DNA from: CAZRIE01 sp964600075 | GTDB lineage: Bacteria; Bacteroidota; Bacteroidia; Flavobacteriales; Flavobacteriaceae | Length of the DNA stretch: 28,993 nt | Reading direction: 5' to 3' | NCBI GenBank assembly: GCA_964600075.1 | Contig: CAZRIE010000051.1 | Coordinates: 1 to 28,993, forward strand | Part shown: positions 14,709-23,873 of the stretch, in pieces | How the letters are laid out: each line of letters starts with the position of its first letter | Numbering within the stretch: position 1 is the first letter of the stretch | The notes under the pieces: model-generated | Database searches by the model: none | What the model was told of the DNA's origin: nothing | The model's input: the letters and a program-made list of their open reading frames with translations, nothing else | Program-made: the position numbers and the translations under genes

Positions 14709-15188
14709 TTAAGGCTGCAATTCGTAAACCGTATTTTTGAAATCGGGTAAGTCGTCACCTGTTGTACTGGTCAATTTCTTGTTGCTCACTGTGAAAAGAG
14801 CACTATTGAACCCGTCAAAAAGCGTTAAAAGATTATTTTGCACTTGCCAACTTCCTGAACTTGAAAAGGTATTCGATGTACAAGAGATTTTGAAGTTTCC
14901 GTTTGCAATCGGGGTCACGTTTATATCGACAAAGCTCCAAGTCCACATACCATCATTAGTTAAGGTCAGACTACCCGTAGCACATGGCAGTTCAGTCAAT
15001 ACGTTCGAGGTCGTATTACCATCTTCATTAATATCTTGGGCGGGATTGATATTAATTTCGACTAGGGTATAGGTGCCCATCGCTAATTCCCTCTCGCTGA
15101 GCGGACTGGGCGAATCACCGGAAGAACAAGCGGATAACAAAAAAAACAGCGCCATGTACCGTACTGGAATTCGCAAGTATTTTTTCAT
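14709..15188 (-). CDS. lipocalin-like lipoprotein
   Basis: The 159-residue product has a lipoprotein signal ending in the lipobox LLSAC (Cys21), followed by a Ser/Pro spacer. The remainder reads as a small beta-barrel of the lipocalin-like type common in Bacteroidetes lipoproteins: GTYTLVEI opening strand, GSLTLTNDGMWTW, GSWQVQNNLLTLFDG and a final TVYELQP strand. Two further cysteines, in LPCATG and KISCTS, may form a disulfide. No catalytic residues are expected. The ligand and role are unknown. It is monocistronic with its own promoter. Confidence 0.8.
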   Translation of the reverse strand: MKKYLRIPVRYMALFFLLSACSSGDSPSPLSERELAMGTYTLVEININPAQDINEDGNTTSNVLTELPCATGSLTLTNDGMWTWSFVDINVTPIANGNFKISCTSNTFSSSGSWQVQNNLLTLFDGFNSALFTVSNKKLTSTTGDDLPDFKNTVYELQP

Positions 15189-15207
15189 GGCGAAACATTA
15201 TTAGTCA

Positions 15208-15235
15208 TAAATCTAGGCAATCGACCGGAATTCAA
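15208..15235 (-). promoter_or_regulatory. promoter of the lipocalin-like lipoprotein gene
   Basis: On the minus strand TTG (15233-15235), a 17-base spacer and TAGATTTA (15208-15215, 7 of 8 with TAnnTTTG) stand about 20 bases upstream of the ATG at 15188. Confidence 0.42.
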
Positions 15236-15291
15236 TTTATTTAATCCTTAAAAAAGAATGTGAACATCAATAAAGCAAAGCTAGGGAAATC

Positions 15292-15299
15292 TATATTTG
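15292..15299 (+). promoter_or_regulatory. -7 box for the CBM9-like / DUF4838 operon
   Basis: TATATTTG is a perfect TAnnTTTG and ends 27 bases before the ATG at 15327. No TTG lies at the usual -33 distance, which might mean that an activator is needed; that is speculation. Confidence 0.5.
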
Positions 15300-15326
15300 T
15301 GAATCAATACTGTTTAGGCCTCCCTT

Positions 15327-16397
15327 ATGAATTGTACTACCTATTTTTATTTGCCCTATAGATTCTGGCATTTTTCTTTGATTCTTGTTTTCTTTGTTAT
15401 TTCAATAGGTGCTCAAGATACGCCTCGAAGCTATGTTGCGAAGCATACAATAGATAGCATTCAAATTGATGGTTTAGGAAATGAAAGTTCTTGGGAACAA
15501 ACAGCATGGAGTACTAATTTTATTGATATAGAAGGGCGAAAAGTGCCGAAATACAGAACCCGTATGAAAATGTTATGGGACGAGACTTACCTCTATTTTT
15601 TTGCGCAAATGGAAGAAGCTCACATCTGGGGAAATCTAAAACAGAGGGATACTGTCATATTTTACAACAATGACTTTGAAATTTTTATAGATCCTGATGG
15701 TGATACCCATAATTACTATGAATTTGAAATGAACGCGCTGAATACGGTTTGGGACCTTTTCTTGACCAAGCCCTACCGAAATCACGGAAAAATTATTGAC
15801 AGTTGGGATATTCAAGGATTAAAGACCGCCGTGAATGTCAAGGGATCGATTAACGATTCTAATGATAAAGACAAAGGTTGGAGCGTTGAAATAGCAATGC
15901 CTTGGGCCGTTTTAACGGAAGCCAGCAATGGCAACGAAATACCAAAGAACCAATTTTGGCGTATTAATTTTTCTCGTGTCAATTGGGATTTTGATTTGAA
16001 AAACGGTCAATACTCCAGAAAAAAAGATGACAATGGTAAATTTCTTCGCGAATACAATTGGGTGTGGTCGCCACAAGGGGTAATCAATATGCACGAACCC
16101 GAACATTGGGGGTATGTGTTTTTTTCTGAGAATGGGAGTGACGAGTTTGACATCCCTAAAGACGATCATTTGAAGTGGTATTTATATGCATTGACCAGAA
16201 CATTATGGGCCGCGGAAAAAGAAAATCAGAATAAAGCTGAAATACCCGAATTACAGGAAACCCTTGAATTTGAGGGAAAGTCGATAACTCCCGTTTTCAA
16301 CAGTTATGAAAATGGTTGGAGTGTCACCCTTAAAAGTCCGTTTTCGAACAAGATACTTTCGGTTAGCGAAGATGGTAAATTTACAAGATATGATTAA
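15327..16397 (+). CDS. secreted CBM9-like carbohydrate-binding protein
   Basis: The 356-residue product starts with a signal peptide (hydrophobic residues about 14-28, likely cut near GAQ-D). Residues about 30-265 form a family 9-like carbohydrate-binding domain: IDGLGNESSWEQTAW, MKMLWDETYLYFFAQMEE, then NNDFEIFIDPDGDTHNYYEF, FEMNALNTVWDLFL and GWSVEIAMPW. Single-domain proteins of this type are common near glycosidases and sulfatases in Bacteroidetes. No glycosidase motif is seen, so binding is the safest call. The gene's end overlaps the start of the DUF4838 gene by 8 bases, implying the two products are made together. Confidence 0.85.
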   Translation: MNCTTYFYLPYRFWHFSLILVFFVISIGAQDTPRSYVAKHTIDSIQIDGLGNESSWEQTAWSTNFIDIEGRKVPKYRTRMKMLWDETYLYFFAQMEEAHIWGNLKQRDTVIFYNNDFEIFIDPDGDTHNYYEFEMNALNTVWDLFLTKPYRNHGKIIDSWDIQGLKTAVNVKGSINDSNDKDKGWSVEIAMPWAVLTEASNGNEIPKNQFWRINFSRVNWDFDLKNGQYSRKKDDNGKFLREYNWVWSPQGVINMHEPEHWGYVFFSENGSDEFDIPKDDHLKWYLYALTRTLWAAEKENQNKAEIPELQETLEFEGKSITPVFNSYENGWSVTLKSPFSNKILSVSEDGKFTRYD

Positions 16398-18636
16398 AAA
16401 GAGTAAAGTAATACAGTTTCTTTTGATTCTGATGATTGCTATGACTTCTTGTCAAAATGAAGTTAATGGTAAACTAAATATTGCGAAAAACGGAAAATCG
16501 AACTATGAAATTGTGTTTCTGGGCAACGCCGCGGAAGTCCAATACAAATCGGCAGAAGAACTCTCGAAATATATTGAGAAGATAAGTGGTGCCAAGTTAA
16601 ATCTAATCGACGAGGGTTCGCAAACAACGAGTAAACGAAAAATTTATGTAGGTAATGACAATGAAGAGGCGTTACAAACAGACCAGATTTCGATTAAAAC
16701 CGAAAATGGGAATATCTATCTGGCAGGGGGGTCTGGTGAGGCCGTGCAAAACGCGGTTTACGTTTTTTTAGAAAAGTATTTCGGTGTCAAATGGTTTGCG
16801 CCCGGTGTAGAATTTGTGCCTAGTATGGCAACAATACAACTTGACACCTTAAACTTTTCTTATACCCCTAAAATTACTACTCGTACAGTGCATTCGAGAC
16901 TTTTTTATGAGAACACCAATTTTGCCGATCGACATAAGGTAACGCACGAATCTTTTCCAAAATATGCGCCTGATGCAAGGGTACATACTTTTCACAGGTT
17001 TTTGCCCGAAGAACAGTTTTATGCAAAACACCCCGAATACTTTGCCTTGCGCGGAAAACAACGATTGCCTACACAATTGTGTTTGACCAACGATAAGGTA
17101 CTTCAGATCGTAAAAGATTCAGTGGCTACACTTTTTAAAAGATACCCATGGGCATCGGTCGTTTCGGTAAGCCAAGATGACAATCAGCAACACTGTCAAT
17201 GCGATAATTGTCGCAAAATCGACGAAGAGGAGGGTAGCCCAGCGGGCACAATGATTCGATTTGTTAATCAAGTTGCTGATGCGTTTCCTGATAAAACGAT
17301 ATCTACTTTGGCCTATCAATATACCCGAAAGCCCTGCAAGACCAAACCAGCGGTTAATGTGTTGATTACCTTGTGCTCCATAGAGTGCGACCGCAGTGCG
17401 CCCATTGCAGAAAAATGCACCGATTTTGCAGATGATCTTATCGGTTGGGGAAAACTGACAGATAATATAAGGATTTGGGATTATACGACCCAATTCACAA
17501 ATTTTTTGGCCCCCTTTCCGAATTTGAGAACCTTAAAACCGAACATTGAACTTTTTAGGGATAACAATGCCAAATGGATTTTTGAACAGCATAGCAATAA
17601 CCCTAGCGAGCTTTTTGAATTACGCTCGTACATAACGGCCAAATTATTGTGGAATCCCGATCTTGATTTCGACGAATTGGTTGCGGAGTTCACCAATGGG
17701 TATTATCAAGAGGCAGGTCCGATGGTCAAACAATATGTTGATTTGATACATGAAAAGTTGAACGAGGACCGTGACTTCTTTTTATTTTTGTATGGTGACC
17801 CGTCGGAAGCTTTCACTTCATATTTGAGTCCTGAATTACTTCAAAATTACACTGCAATTTTTGATCGGGCGGAACTTGCAGTAGCTTCAAAACCGGTGAT
17901 TCTAGAACGTGTTAAAGCCGCTCGACTAAGTATCGACTTCGCGATTTTGGAGGCCTGTAGAAAAAACTTGACAAAAAATTTCAGTTTGATGACCGAAAAT
18001 AAGGAAGGGCAACTTATCGAAAACCCAATGGTCAAGATACTTTTGGAAAATTTTAAATCAATCTGTACAAAGAAGAATATCACGTTGATGAACGAAATGG
18101 GATTTACGGTCGAGGAGTATTATTCAAACTATTTAACCGCCATAAACGTCGCCCAAAAGCCCAATAAAGCTATGGGCAAAAAAGTAATCACCTTGACCAA
18201 GCCAAAGAAGTATGCCAACGAAGATCCTATGGTCTTGACAGATGGGGCATTAGGGGGAAGCAGTTTTTACGCCAATTGGCTAGGTTATGAAGGCAATAAT
18301 TTGGTAGTTGTCTTAGATCTTGAAGAACGGCAACGAATTAGCACAATTTCTATGGCTTTTCTGCAAGTGACCAATCATATTGTATTTTTGCCCGAGCAGG
18401 TAACTTATTATGCCTCGAAAGACGGTAAGAACTTTTTTAAATTGGGTACCGTGGAAAACGAAACCACATTGAACAAGAAGAGTAAGGTAAACGTTATCCG
18501 GTATTTCGACCTCGAATTCGGTGCAAAACAAGTACGTTTTTTGAAGGTAATTGCAAGAAATACAAAAACACCCTATTGGCATCATGCGGCGGGTCTACCT
18601 TCTTGGATTTTTGCCGATGAGATAGTTGTTGACTGA
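16390..18636 (+). CDS. DUF4838 lipoprotein, candidate glycosidase with F5/8-type tail
   Basis: I place the start at the ATG at 16390, giving 748 residues with a clean lipoprotein signal (MIKKSKVIQFLLILMIAMTSC, Cys21); earlier ATGs add an unlikely N-terminus. Residues about 40-150 resemble the alpha-glucuronidase N-terminal domain (GH67 N). Then comes the DUF4838 region, with SVSQDDNQQHCQCDNC at about 259-274 and an expected TIM-barrel character. The last 120 residues (from about 625) look like an F5/8 type C, CBM32-like, module. The catalytic residues are not established. Likely surface- or periplasm-exposed and acting with the overlapping CBM9-like gene. An enzyme on uronic-acid-containing glycans is an inference from the GH67-like front. 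Confidence 0.85.
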   Translation: MIKKSKVIQFLLILMIAMTSCQNEVNGKLNIAKNGKSNYEIVFLGNAAEVQYKSAEELSKYIEKISGAKLNLIDEGSQTTSKRKIYVGNDNEEALQTDQISIKTENGNIYLAGGSGEAVQNAVYVFLEKYFGVKWFAPGVEFVPSMATIQLDTLNFSYTPKITTRTVHSRLFYENTNFADRHKVTHESFPKYAPDARVHTFHRFLPEEQFYAKHPEYFALRGKQRLPTQLCLTNDKVLQIVKDSVATLFKRYPWASVVSVSQDDNQQHCQCDNCRKIDEEEGSPAGTMIRFVNQVADAFPDKTISTLAYQYTRKPCKTKPAVNVLITLCSIECDRSAPIAEKCTDFADDLIGWGKLTDNIRIWDYTTQFTNFLAPFPNLRTLKPNIELFRDNNAKWIFEQHSNNPSELFELRSYITAKLLWNPDLDFDELVAEFTNGYYQEAGPMVKQYVDLIHEKLNEDRDFFLFLYGDPSEAFTSYLSPELLQNYTAIFDRAELAVASKPVILERVKAARLSIDFAILEACRKNLTKNFSLMTENKEGQLIENPMVKILLENFKSICTKKNITLMNEMGFTVEEYYSNYLTAINVAQKPNKAMGKKVITLTKPKKYANEDPMVLTDGALGGSSFYANWLGYEGNNLVVVLDLEERQRISTISMAFLQVTNHIVFLPEQVTYYASKDGKNFFKLGTVENETTLNKKSKVNVIRYFDLEFGAKQVRFLKVIARNTKTPYWHHAAGLPSWIFADEIVVD

Positions 18637-18705
18637 CCTGTCTTGTATTTGAAAAAGGAGACTGGTAACCAAAGAAAAAGAAAATTTAAAACGTTTATTA
18701 GCTTT

Positions 18706-20148
18706 TTAGTGCGTATACGGCACCGTTCCGGTCTCATCAACAGAATATCCCCATTTTTTAATATAGTCCATGCCCGGAAGAAATTCGTCTCCCGTTTCCT
18801 CTAGGCGTTTTGTGAGTCTTTTGTCCAAATCGTTTTGTAAAGAAGCATATGTCGTATTATCGACCAAATTGCTCATTTGATATGGGTCCTTATTATTGTC
18901 GAACAATAGCCAAGGGCCATTTAAATCTCTAGCGTATGTGTACTGTTTGGTTTTTATTGCTCTGTATTCTTTCCCCCCATGTTTTACCCTGTTCCATTGA
19001 CCAAAAGGTTGCACACAGGTGAGTAAGGTGGCATCCCCAACCTGTTTTTTCCCTTCTAAATATGGCCTGTAGTCGATGCCCTCTACCGTATCGGGAATAG
19101 AAACGTCGCACAAGCTAAGTATGGTGGGCATAATATCTTCGGAATTCATTAAGGCATCTCTTTCACCGACTTCGATTTTCAATTTTTTAGGAATATAATA
19201 CAGCATCGGAACTCGTGCAGACTCCTCATAAGGTTGCTGTTTTTTATACGCCCCATGGGAGCCCAGAAGGTCTCCGTGATCTGCGGTAAATACAATAATG
19301 GTATTTTCGAGCTGACCGTTTTCCTTTAAATTATTCATAACCTTGCCGACCATATCGTCTAAAGCGGCTATATGTGCATAATAGCCTGCCAGGTCTTTTT
19401 TCGCCTGTTCTTTCAACTCATTGGGAACATTATCATGGAGGATTATTTTATCTGGGTTAAAGTGATTGCGATATTCCTGTGGCGCAGTGTGATATGGAGC
19501 ATGTGGTGTACCATAGGAGACCACCATAAAAAAAGGATTCTCGGAGGAACTTTTTTCATTGATATAGTCAATAGCGGCATCGGTCTGTTCAAAAGTGTCG
19601 TAGCCTTCCCAGACTTTTCTTGTTGGGTCGTCGTTGTCGTAATAGACTGATTCATTGTAGTTATGTGTACATTCATTACCCTTCCAAAACTCAAATCCCT
19701 GCCTTCTTTTACCGGGAGATACGTTCTGTAACCTTCCGTGCCCATCTAAATGCCACTTACCGATATAGCCGGTGTCATAACCTTTTTTCGCCATAACCTT
19801 GGCAATGGTGACCGCATTGGTATCCAATTGCACATCATTCATAAAGACACCATGGGTCAATGGTCGTTGCCCTGTCAATAGTGATGCCCTAAAGGGAGAA
19901 CAGACCGGCATGCCCGAAACCGCGTTTTTAAAGTTGACACTTTTTGCGGCCAAACTATCCAAATAGGGAGTACTAATATTCGGGTCTCCGGCATAGCCCG
20001 TTGCTTGGGCGCGCCATTGATCGGTCAATAGAATCAACACATTGGGCTGAGTATCTTTAACTACCTCGACAACTTTTTCTTTTTTTGGATTACAACCTGA
20101 AATAAATGCCAAAAGACATCCTATAAAGAAATGATTGTATTTAAACAT
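18706..20148 (-). CDS. S1-family sulfatase, lipoprotein
   Basis: Formylglycine-dependent sulfatase removing sulfate esters, expected from algal polysaccharide. The 480-residue product has a lipoprotein signal (lipobox ISGC, Cys19). It keeps the metal-binding LTDQW (Asp43), the maturation motif CSPFR (Cys83, converted to formylglycine) followed by ASLLTGQRP, the GYIGKWHLDGHG element and the second metal site FTADHGDLLGSHG. Exact subfamily and sugar are not readable by eye. It converges on the DUF4838 gene with a 69-base gap, so these two units face each other, and it is transcribed alone. No maturase gene lies in the window. Confidence 0.93.
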   Translation of the reverse strand: MFKYNHFFIGCLLAFISGCNPKKEKVVEVVKDTQPNVLILLTDQWRAQATGYAGDPNISTPYLDSLAAKSVNFKNAVSGMPVCSPFRASLLTGQRPLTHGVFMNDVQLDTNAVTIAKVMAKKGYDTGYIGKWHLDGHGRLQNVSPGKRRQGFEFWKGNECTHNYNESVYYDNDDPTRKVWEGYDTFEQTDAAIDYINEKSSSENPFFMVVSYGTPHAPYHTAPQEYRNHFNPDKIILHDNVPNELKEQAKKDLAGYYAHIAALDDMVGKVMNNLKENGQLENTIIVFTADHGDLLGSHGAYKKQQPYEESARVPMLYYIPKKLKIEVGERDALMNSEDIMPTILSLCDVSIPDTVEGIDYRPYLEGKKQVGDATLLTCVQPFGQWNRVKHGGKEYRAIKTKQYTYARDLNGPWLLFDNNKDPYQMSNLVDNTTYASLQNDLDKRLTKRLEETGDEFLPGMDYIKKWGYSVDETGTVPYTH

Positions 20149-20414
20149 TTGAATAGTTTTTGTAGTTATCGGTTTGAGGGGGATTTCAAAACAGTCCCTT
20201 GCTTTTTGATAAATGTATAACTAAGAGAATAACAATCCATCCTGCACTATGCCGTTTACCAATTCCGCGAATTAACACCAATCATTTTTATAAACTTTTT
20301 TTTGAATTTGACTCGAAACTTCAGAGGTATTTTACAGTTTTAATACCTTGTGTGCTTAACCTGATGATAGTTAATAATCATTTTCAATAAGTTTGACTAA
20401 AAAACTCAAAAGGG

Positions 20415-21794
20415 CTACATATTTTTCAATTCGGCCACCAAATCTGTCAGCGCCGCCTTGGCATCTCCGAAAAGCATCGAAGTTTTAGAATTGTAGAACA
20501 ATTCATTTTCGATACCGGCATAACCAGCGTTCATGCTACGTTTGTTTACAATGATGTGTTTTGCATTTTCAACATCTAAAATGGGCATGCCATAAATCGG
20601 ACTTGCGGGGTTGTTGTGTGCTGCTGGGTTGACTACATCGTTGGCCCCAACCACCAATACGATATCGGTATTGCCAAACTGTGGATTGATGTCTTCCATT
20701 TCTACCAACATATTATATTCGACATTCGATTCTGCTAACAGAACGTTCATATGACCAGGCATACGGCCCGCGACCGGGTGGATGGCATACTTTACGTTCA
20801 CCCCTTTTTTTGACAATATCTCTTCAAGTTCATGAATTATATGCTGGGCTTGTGCAACCGCCAAACCATAACCCGGAACGATAACCATATTGGATGCATA
20901 GTTCATCATAATTGCGGCATCACTTGCGTTCGTGCTTTTTATTGAACCCAAAGCTTTGTTCTCACCAGTTAGCGTAGTTGCTTCGCCAAAGGCTCCAAAG
21001 ATTACAGAAACCAAAGTTCGATTCATCGCTTTGCACATTGCCACTGTTAAAATGATACCGGCCGACCCGACCAAAATTCCTCCGACAAGCATCACCATAT
21101 TGTTATACAAAAGACCTGTAATTGCCGCGGCAATACCGGTCAAAGAATTCAATAAGGAAATGACCACAGGCATATCTGCTCCCCCGATCGGGAGTACAAA
21201 TAGAATTCCGTAAATCAATCCCCCGGCCAGTAAAACATATAGTAAAATTTGGCTGTCTACGCCAGCGACGACCATAAATGTCGCAAAGCCTATAATTCCG
21301 ATAAATAACAGGTTGTTTATGGTATTGTATTGTGGAATTTTCACCACACTTTTTAAAGAGCCGTTCAATTTGCCCCAAGCAATTAAGCTTCCAGAAAATG
21401 TAATGGCCCCGATAATTATTCCCGAGACAATGGTGGTTGCTTGTAAAGTATCGTTTATATTCTTACCATATTCAACGAGGCCTATCAAGGCTGCACTGGC
21501 TCCGCCAAAACCATTAAACAAGGATACCAATTCAGGCATTTTGGTCATTTCTACCTTGATGGCAATCAACCAGCCAATTACGGAACCGATTAAAATTGCC
21601 GCCCCTATTAGTACATAAATGAACGATGGAACTTCTAGGTCTTGAATAAAAATAGTACCCATAATTGCCAAGCCCATACCAGTGGCCGCAATTAAATTTC
21701 CATTTTTAGCGGTGTCTGGGTGTCCTAGCTTCTTTAGGCCTACAATAAATGTAACCGTAGCGATCAGATATATTATATTTAGTAGAATACCCAT
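20415..21794 (-). CDS. pntB: proton-translocating NAD(P) transhydrogenase subunit beta
   Basis: The beta subunit holds most of the membrane channel and the NADP(H) domain of the enzyme that uses the proton gradient to make NADPH from NADH. The 459-residue product has eight or nine membrane helices (residues to about 270). The soluble NADP domain follows, with VIVPGYGLAVAQAQ, HPVAGRMPGHMNVLLAE, VVGANDVVNPAA and the KRSMNAGYAGIENELF segment. It is full length and last in a three-gene operon; its ATG shares one base with the stop of the preceding pntAB (TAATG). Confidence 0.97.
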   Translation of the reverse strand: MGILLNIIYLIATVTFIVGLKKLGHPDTAKNGNLIAATGMGLAIMGTIFIQDLEVPSFIYVLIGAAILIGSVIGWLIAIKVEMTKMPELVSLFNGFGGASAALIGLVEYGKNINDTLQATTIVSGIIIGAITFSGSLIAWGKLNGSLKSVVKIPQYNTINNLLFIGIIGFATFMVVAGVDSQILLYVLLAGGLIYGILFVLPIGGADMPVVISLLNSLTGIAAAITGLLYNNMVMLVGGILVGSAGIILTVAMCKAMNRTLVSVIFGAFGEATTLTGENKALGSIKSTNASDAAIMMNYASNMVIVPGYGLAVAQAQHIIHELEEILSKKGVNVKYAIHPVAGRMPGHMNVLLAESNVEYNMLVEMEDINPQFGNTDIVLVVGANDVVNPAAHNNPASPIYGMPILDVENAKHIIVNKRSMNAGYAGIENELFYNSKTSMLFGDAKAALTDLVAELKNM

Positions 21795-22102
21795 TATTTT
21801 TTCTTTTTAAACATTTGTAACATTCTGTCTGTAACGGCAAAGCCACCAACTACGTTTATAATGCCCAATACTACAGCCACGAACCCTAGGGAAAGGGTAA
21901 CATAATTTCTGGGATCCGAATGCAACATGACCAGTATCGCCCCTACAATAACTACTCCGCTCAAGGCATTCGCTCCAGACATTAATGGGGTGTGCAAAAC
22001 AGCTGGAATGTTTTTTATGACTTCAATTCCCACGAATACGGATAAAATCAATATGTAGATAATTTGAAGATTGTTATTTATGAATTCAAAAAACTCGCGC
22101 AT
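21794..22102 (-). CDS. pntAB: NAD(P) transhydrogenase subunit alpha, membrane part
   Basis: The 102-residue product corresponds to the C-terminal membrane part of E. coli PntA, encoded separately here. Three helices can be seen (about residues 11-30, 38-57, 65-85), with NIPAVLHTPLMSGANALSG between the first two, the most conserved stretch of this domain. I start it at the ATG at 22102 (MREFFEFINNNLQ), because upstream codons to 22183 read as a basic, non-homologous sequence inside the end of pntAA. It starts 11 bases after the pntAA stop and ends overlapping pntB by one base. Confidence 0.95.
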   Translation of the reverse strand: MREFFEFINNNLQIIYILILSVFVGIEVIKNIPAVLHTPLMSGANALSGVVIVGAILVMLHSDPRNYVTLSLGFVAVVLGIINVVGGFAVTDRMLQMFKKKK

Positions 22103-22113
22103 AATATTTTTAT

Positions 22114-23214
22114 TTAGTTTTTTCTGATCGTTCCGTCTTGCACAATTAAAGTTTCGTCGGTAATTTCTTCCTCTAGATCCCATTTAAAACTACCCTCTTT
22201 GGTAAGATGCTTGATAAAGTTGTAGACGTTCTTCGCGTATAGATCGCTTGCATTTGTGGCAACGCTAACGGGATCCATGGCAGTTCCGATAACCTTAACA
22301 CCATTTTTAAACACTGGTTTGGTGATATCGCTGATTTCGCAATTTCCGCCGTTGGTAGCAGCAAGATCAATAATTACGGCACCATTTTTCATTTGCGATA
22401 CTTGTGATTCGGTAATCAATACGGGTGCCTTTTTACCAGGAATATTTGCCGTCGTAACAACTAGATCGGCTTGAAACAACGATTTGTTGACTGCCTCTTT
22501 TTGCCTTTTGGCATAGTCTTCGGAGGCCTCTTTGGCATAACCACCTTCAGATTCTTCTCCCTCACTATTTACCGAGATGAATTTTGCACCTAATGATTCT
22601 GCTTGCTCCTTGGTTTCTGGTCTGATGTCAGTGGCCTCTACTACTGCACCCAAACGTTTTGCTGTGGCTATGGCCTGTAGACCAGCAACCCCGACACCAT
22701 AAATTAATACCTTAGAGGGGACAATAGTGCCTGCCGAGGTCATCATCAAGGGGAATATTTTGGTCATTTCATGGGCGCCTAGAATAACAGCTTTGTAGCC
22801 AGCTAAATTATTTTGTGAGCTCAATACATCCATATCTTGGGCCCTTGAGATTCTAGGTATGGCATCCATAGAAAAGGCGGTAGCCCCTTTATCGGCGATT
22901 GCCCGAATCAATTTAGGGTTAGATTTATGGTACAATTGACTTATAAGAATTTGGCCTTTTCGAACAGATTCTAAATCTTCTTTATCAAAAGGATTTATTT
23001 TGATGAGTATTTGTGCGCCATTAAAAACGGTTGTCCTTTTTTCTGTCTTGGCATTGACTTCCGAATAATCTGAATTTTTAAAAGAAGAGGCAACTCCGGC
23101 GCCCTCTTCAACAAGAATTTCAAACCCTAAGGCTATTAGCTGTTTTGCAATGTTCGGCGTAATTGCAACCCGCTTTTCGCCGTTTTGGGTTTCCTTGAGT
23201 ATGCCTATTTTCAT
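22114..23214 (-). CDS. pntAA: NAD(P) transhydrogenase subunit alpha, NAD-binding part
   Basis: The 366-residue product is the soluble NAD(H)-binding domain I of transhydrogenase, related to alanine dehydrogenase. It shows KETQNGEKRVAITP near the start, the hydride-transfer loop SRAQDMDVLSSQNNLAGYKA (residues 123-142), the Rossmann glycine motif GVGVAG (173-178) and the acidic end of beta-2 in VEATDIRPE. It lacks the membrane part, which is the separate next gene. First gene of pntAA-pntAB-pntB. The operon is housekeeping in nature but sits between sulfatase genes. Confidence 0.96.
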   Translation of the reverse strand: MKIGILKETQNGEKRVAITPNIAKQLIALGFEILVEEGAGVASSFKNSDYSEVNAKTEKRTTVFNGAQILIKINPFDKEDLESVRKGQILISQLYHKSNPKLIRAIADKGATAFSMDAIPRISRAQDMDVLSSQNNLAGYKAVILGAHEMTKIFPLMMTSAGTIVPSKVLIYGVGVAGLQAIATAKRLGAVVEATDIRPETKEQAESLGAKFISVNSEGEESEGGYAKEASEDYAKRQKEAVNKSLFQADLVVTTANIPGKKAPVLITESQVSQMKNGAVIIDLAATNGGNCEISDITKPVFKNGVKVIGTAMDPVSVATNASDLYAKNVYNFIKHLTKEGSFKWDLEEEITDETLIVQDGTIRKN

Positions 23215-23515
23215 TTTTGGTTGGATGGTTTAATTCTTGGAAAATACTAGGGCTTTAAACAAGTAATTTTGCCTAATGGCCTAAAACTAGTATATCACTC
23301 AATTAGATGCGGTATTTCAGAATAAAGATTACAATTTCTATTTCAATTGTTGGATATTTAGCAATATATACATTATTTATTAGGTTGTTTTAGTTCATGA
23401 TTGCAGCAAAGTTGAACTTGTTTGTGGTCTAATTTCTATAAAAATAGTATTTGAAAAAGGTCTCTCCATCCTGCACAATACTGCTATGCTAAAGGTAGGT
23501 GGCTTTACTACTTAA
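23215..23515. other. gene-free AT-rich gap upstream of pntAA
   Basis: No protein-like frame, RNA gene or convincing terminator is visible in these 301 bases. A loose promoter-like pair facing right (TTTG near 23419 and TAGTATTTG near 23447) could be the relic promoter of the GH78 gene whose fragment follows. The pntAA promoter must lie in the left part on the minus strand but I see no clean match. Confidence 0.5.
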
Positions 23516-23851
23516 AAACACTGTCAAAACGATACACTAAAAGAATACATTGAGACTGAAACCCGCATTAGTAAAGAAATAAATTTTATCGACGGGAACT
23601 ATAAAAGCATCAACGGTACCATAGCATCGGCCTGGAATTGGAAGGGAAACAAGGTACTTATGAATATCGAAACCCCTGTAAATACAAAAGCGAAAGTCCA
23701 TATCCCTACGGGAAAGATTTCCAATATTCAGGAAGGGAATAAAAGTATAGCCAAGATGCCTTCAATCACAGTTTTGAAATCCATCGAACAGGAAACCATT
23801 CTTGAAATTGGTTCGGGAAGCTATTTTATTAGTACTAAAACGAGACACTGA
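23516..23851 (+). pseudogene. remnant of a GH78 alpha-L-rhamnosidase (C-terminal end only)
   Basis: An open stretch of about 110 codons after an in-frame stop at 23513 ends at TGA 23849-23851. Its translation includes GNYKSINGTIASAWNWKGNK, then VLMNIETPVNTKAKVHIPTG, and ends EIGSGSYFIST. This is the pattern of the C-terminal beta-sandwich of bacterial alpha-L-rhamnosidases (GH78): Y-S-xx-G-x-I-x-S-x-W, then PVNTxAxVxIP, then E-x-GSGSY. The catalytic (alpha/alpha)6 barrel and everything before it are missing and upstream DNA shows no matching frame, so the gene is a relic. An ATG at 23660 opens a 63-residue frame inside it, which I do not regard as a separate gene. Confidence 0.72.
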
Positions 23852-23873
23852 AGCTCTTGGGTTGTCGCTAATA

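Noticed and set aside
16306..16389. Upstream start for the DUF4838 protein
   Set aside because: It would add 28 residues translated from inside the CBM9-like gene and bury the lipoprotein signal; the ATG at 16390 gives a canonical lipobox.
19372..19650. Plus-strand frame inside the sulfatase at 18706-20148
   Set aside because: Shadow of the well-supported sulfatase on the other strand; no independent features.
20325..20348. AGGTATT / AATACCT hairpin in the gap between the sulfatase and pntB
   Set aside because: Seven AT-rich pairs with a 10-base loop and no T run on either side; probably chance.
22103..22183. Longer start for pntAB inside the end of pntAA
   Set aside because: The extra 27 residues are basic, unrelated to transhydrogenase and overlap pntAA by 70 bases; the start at 22102 matches the family.
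23660..23851. 63-residue frame as an independent gene
   Set aside because: It is in the same frame as the upstream GH78-like codons back to 23516 and reads as the end of that domain.
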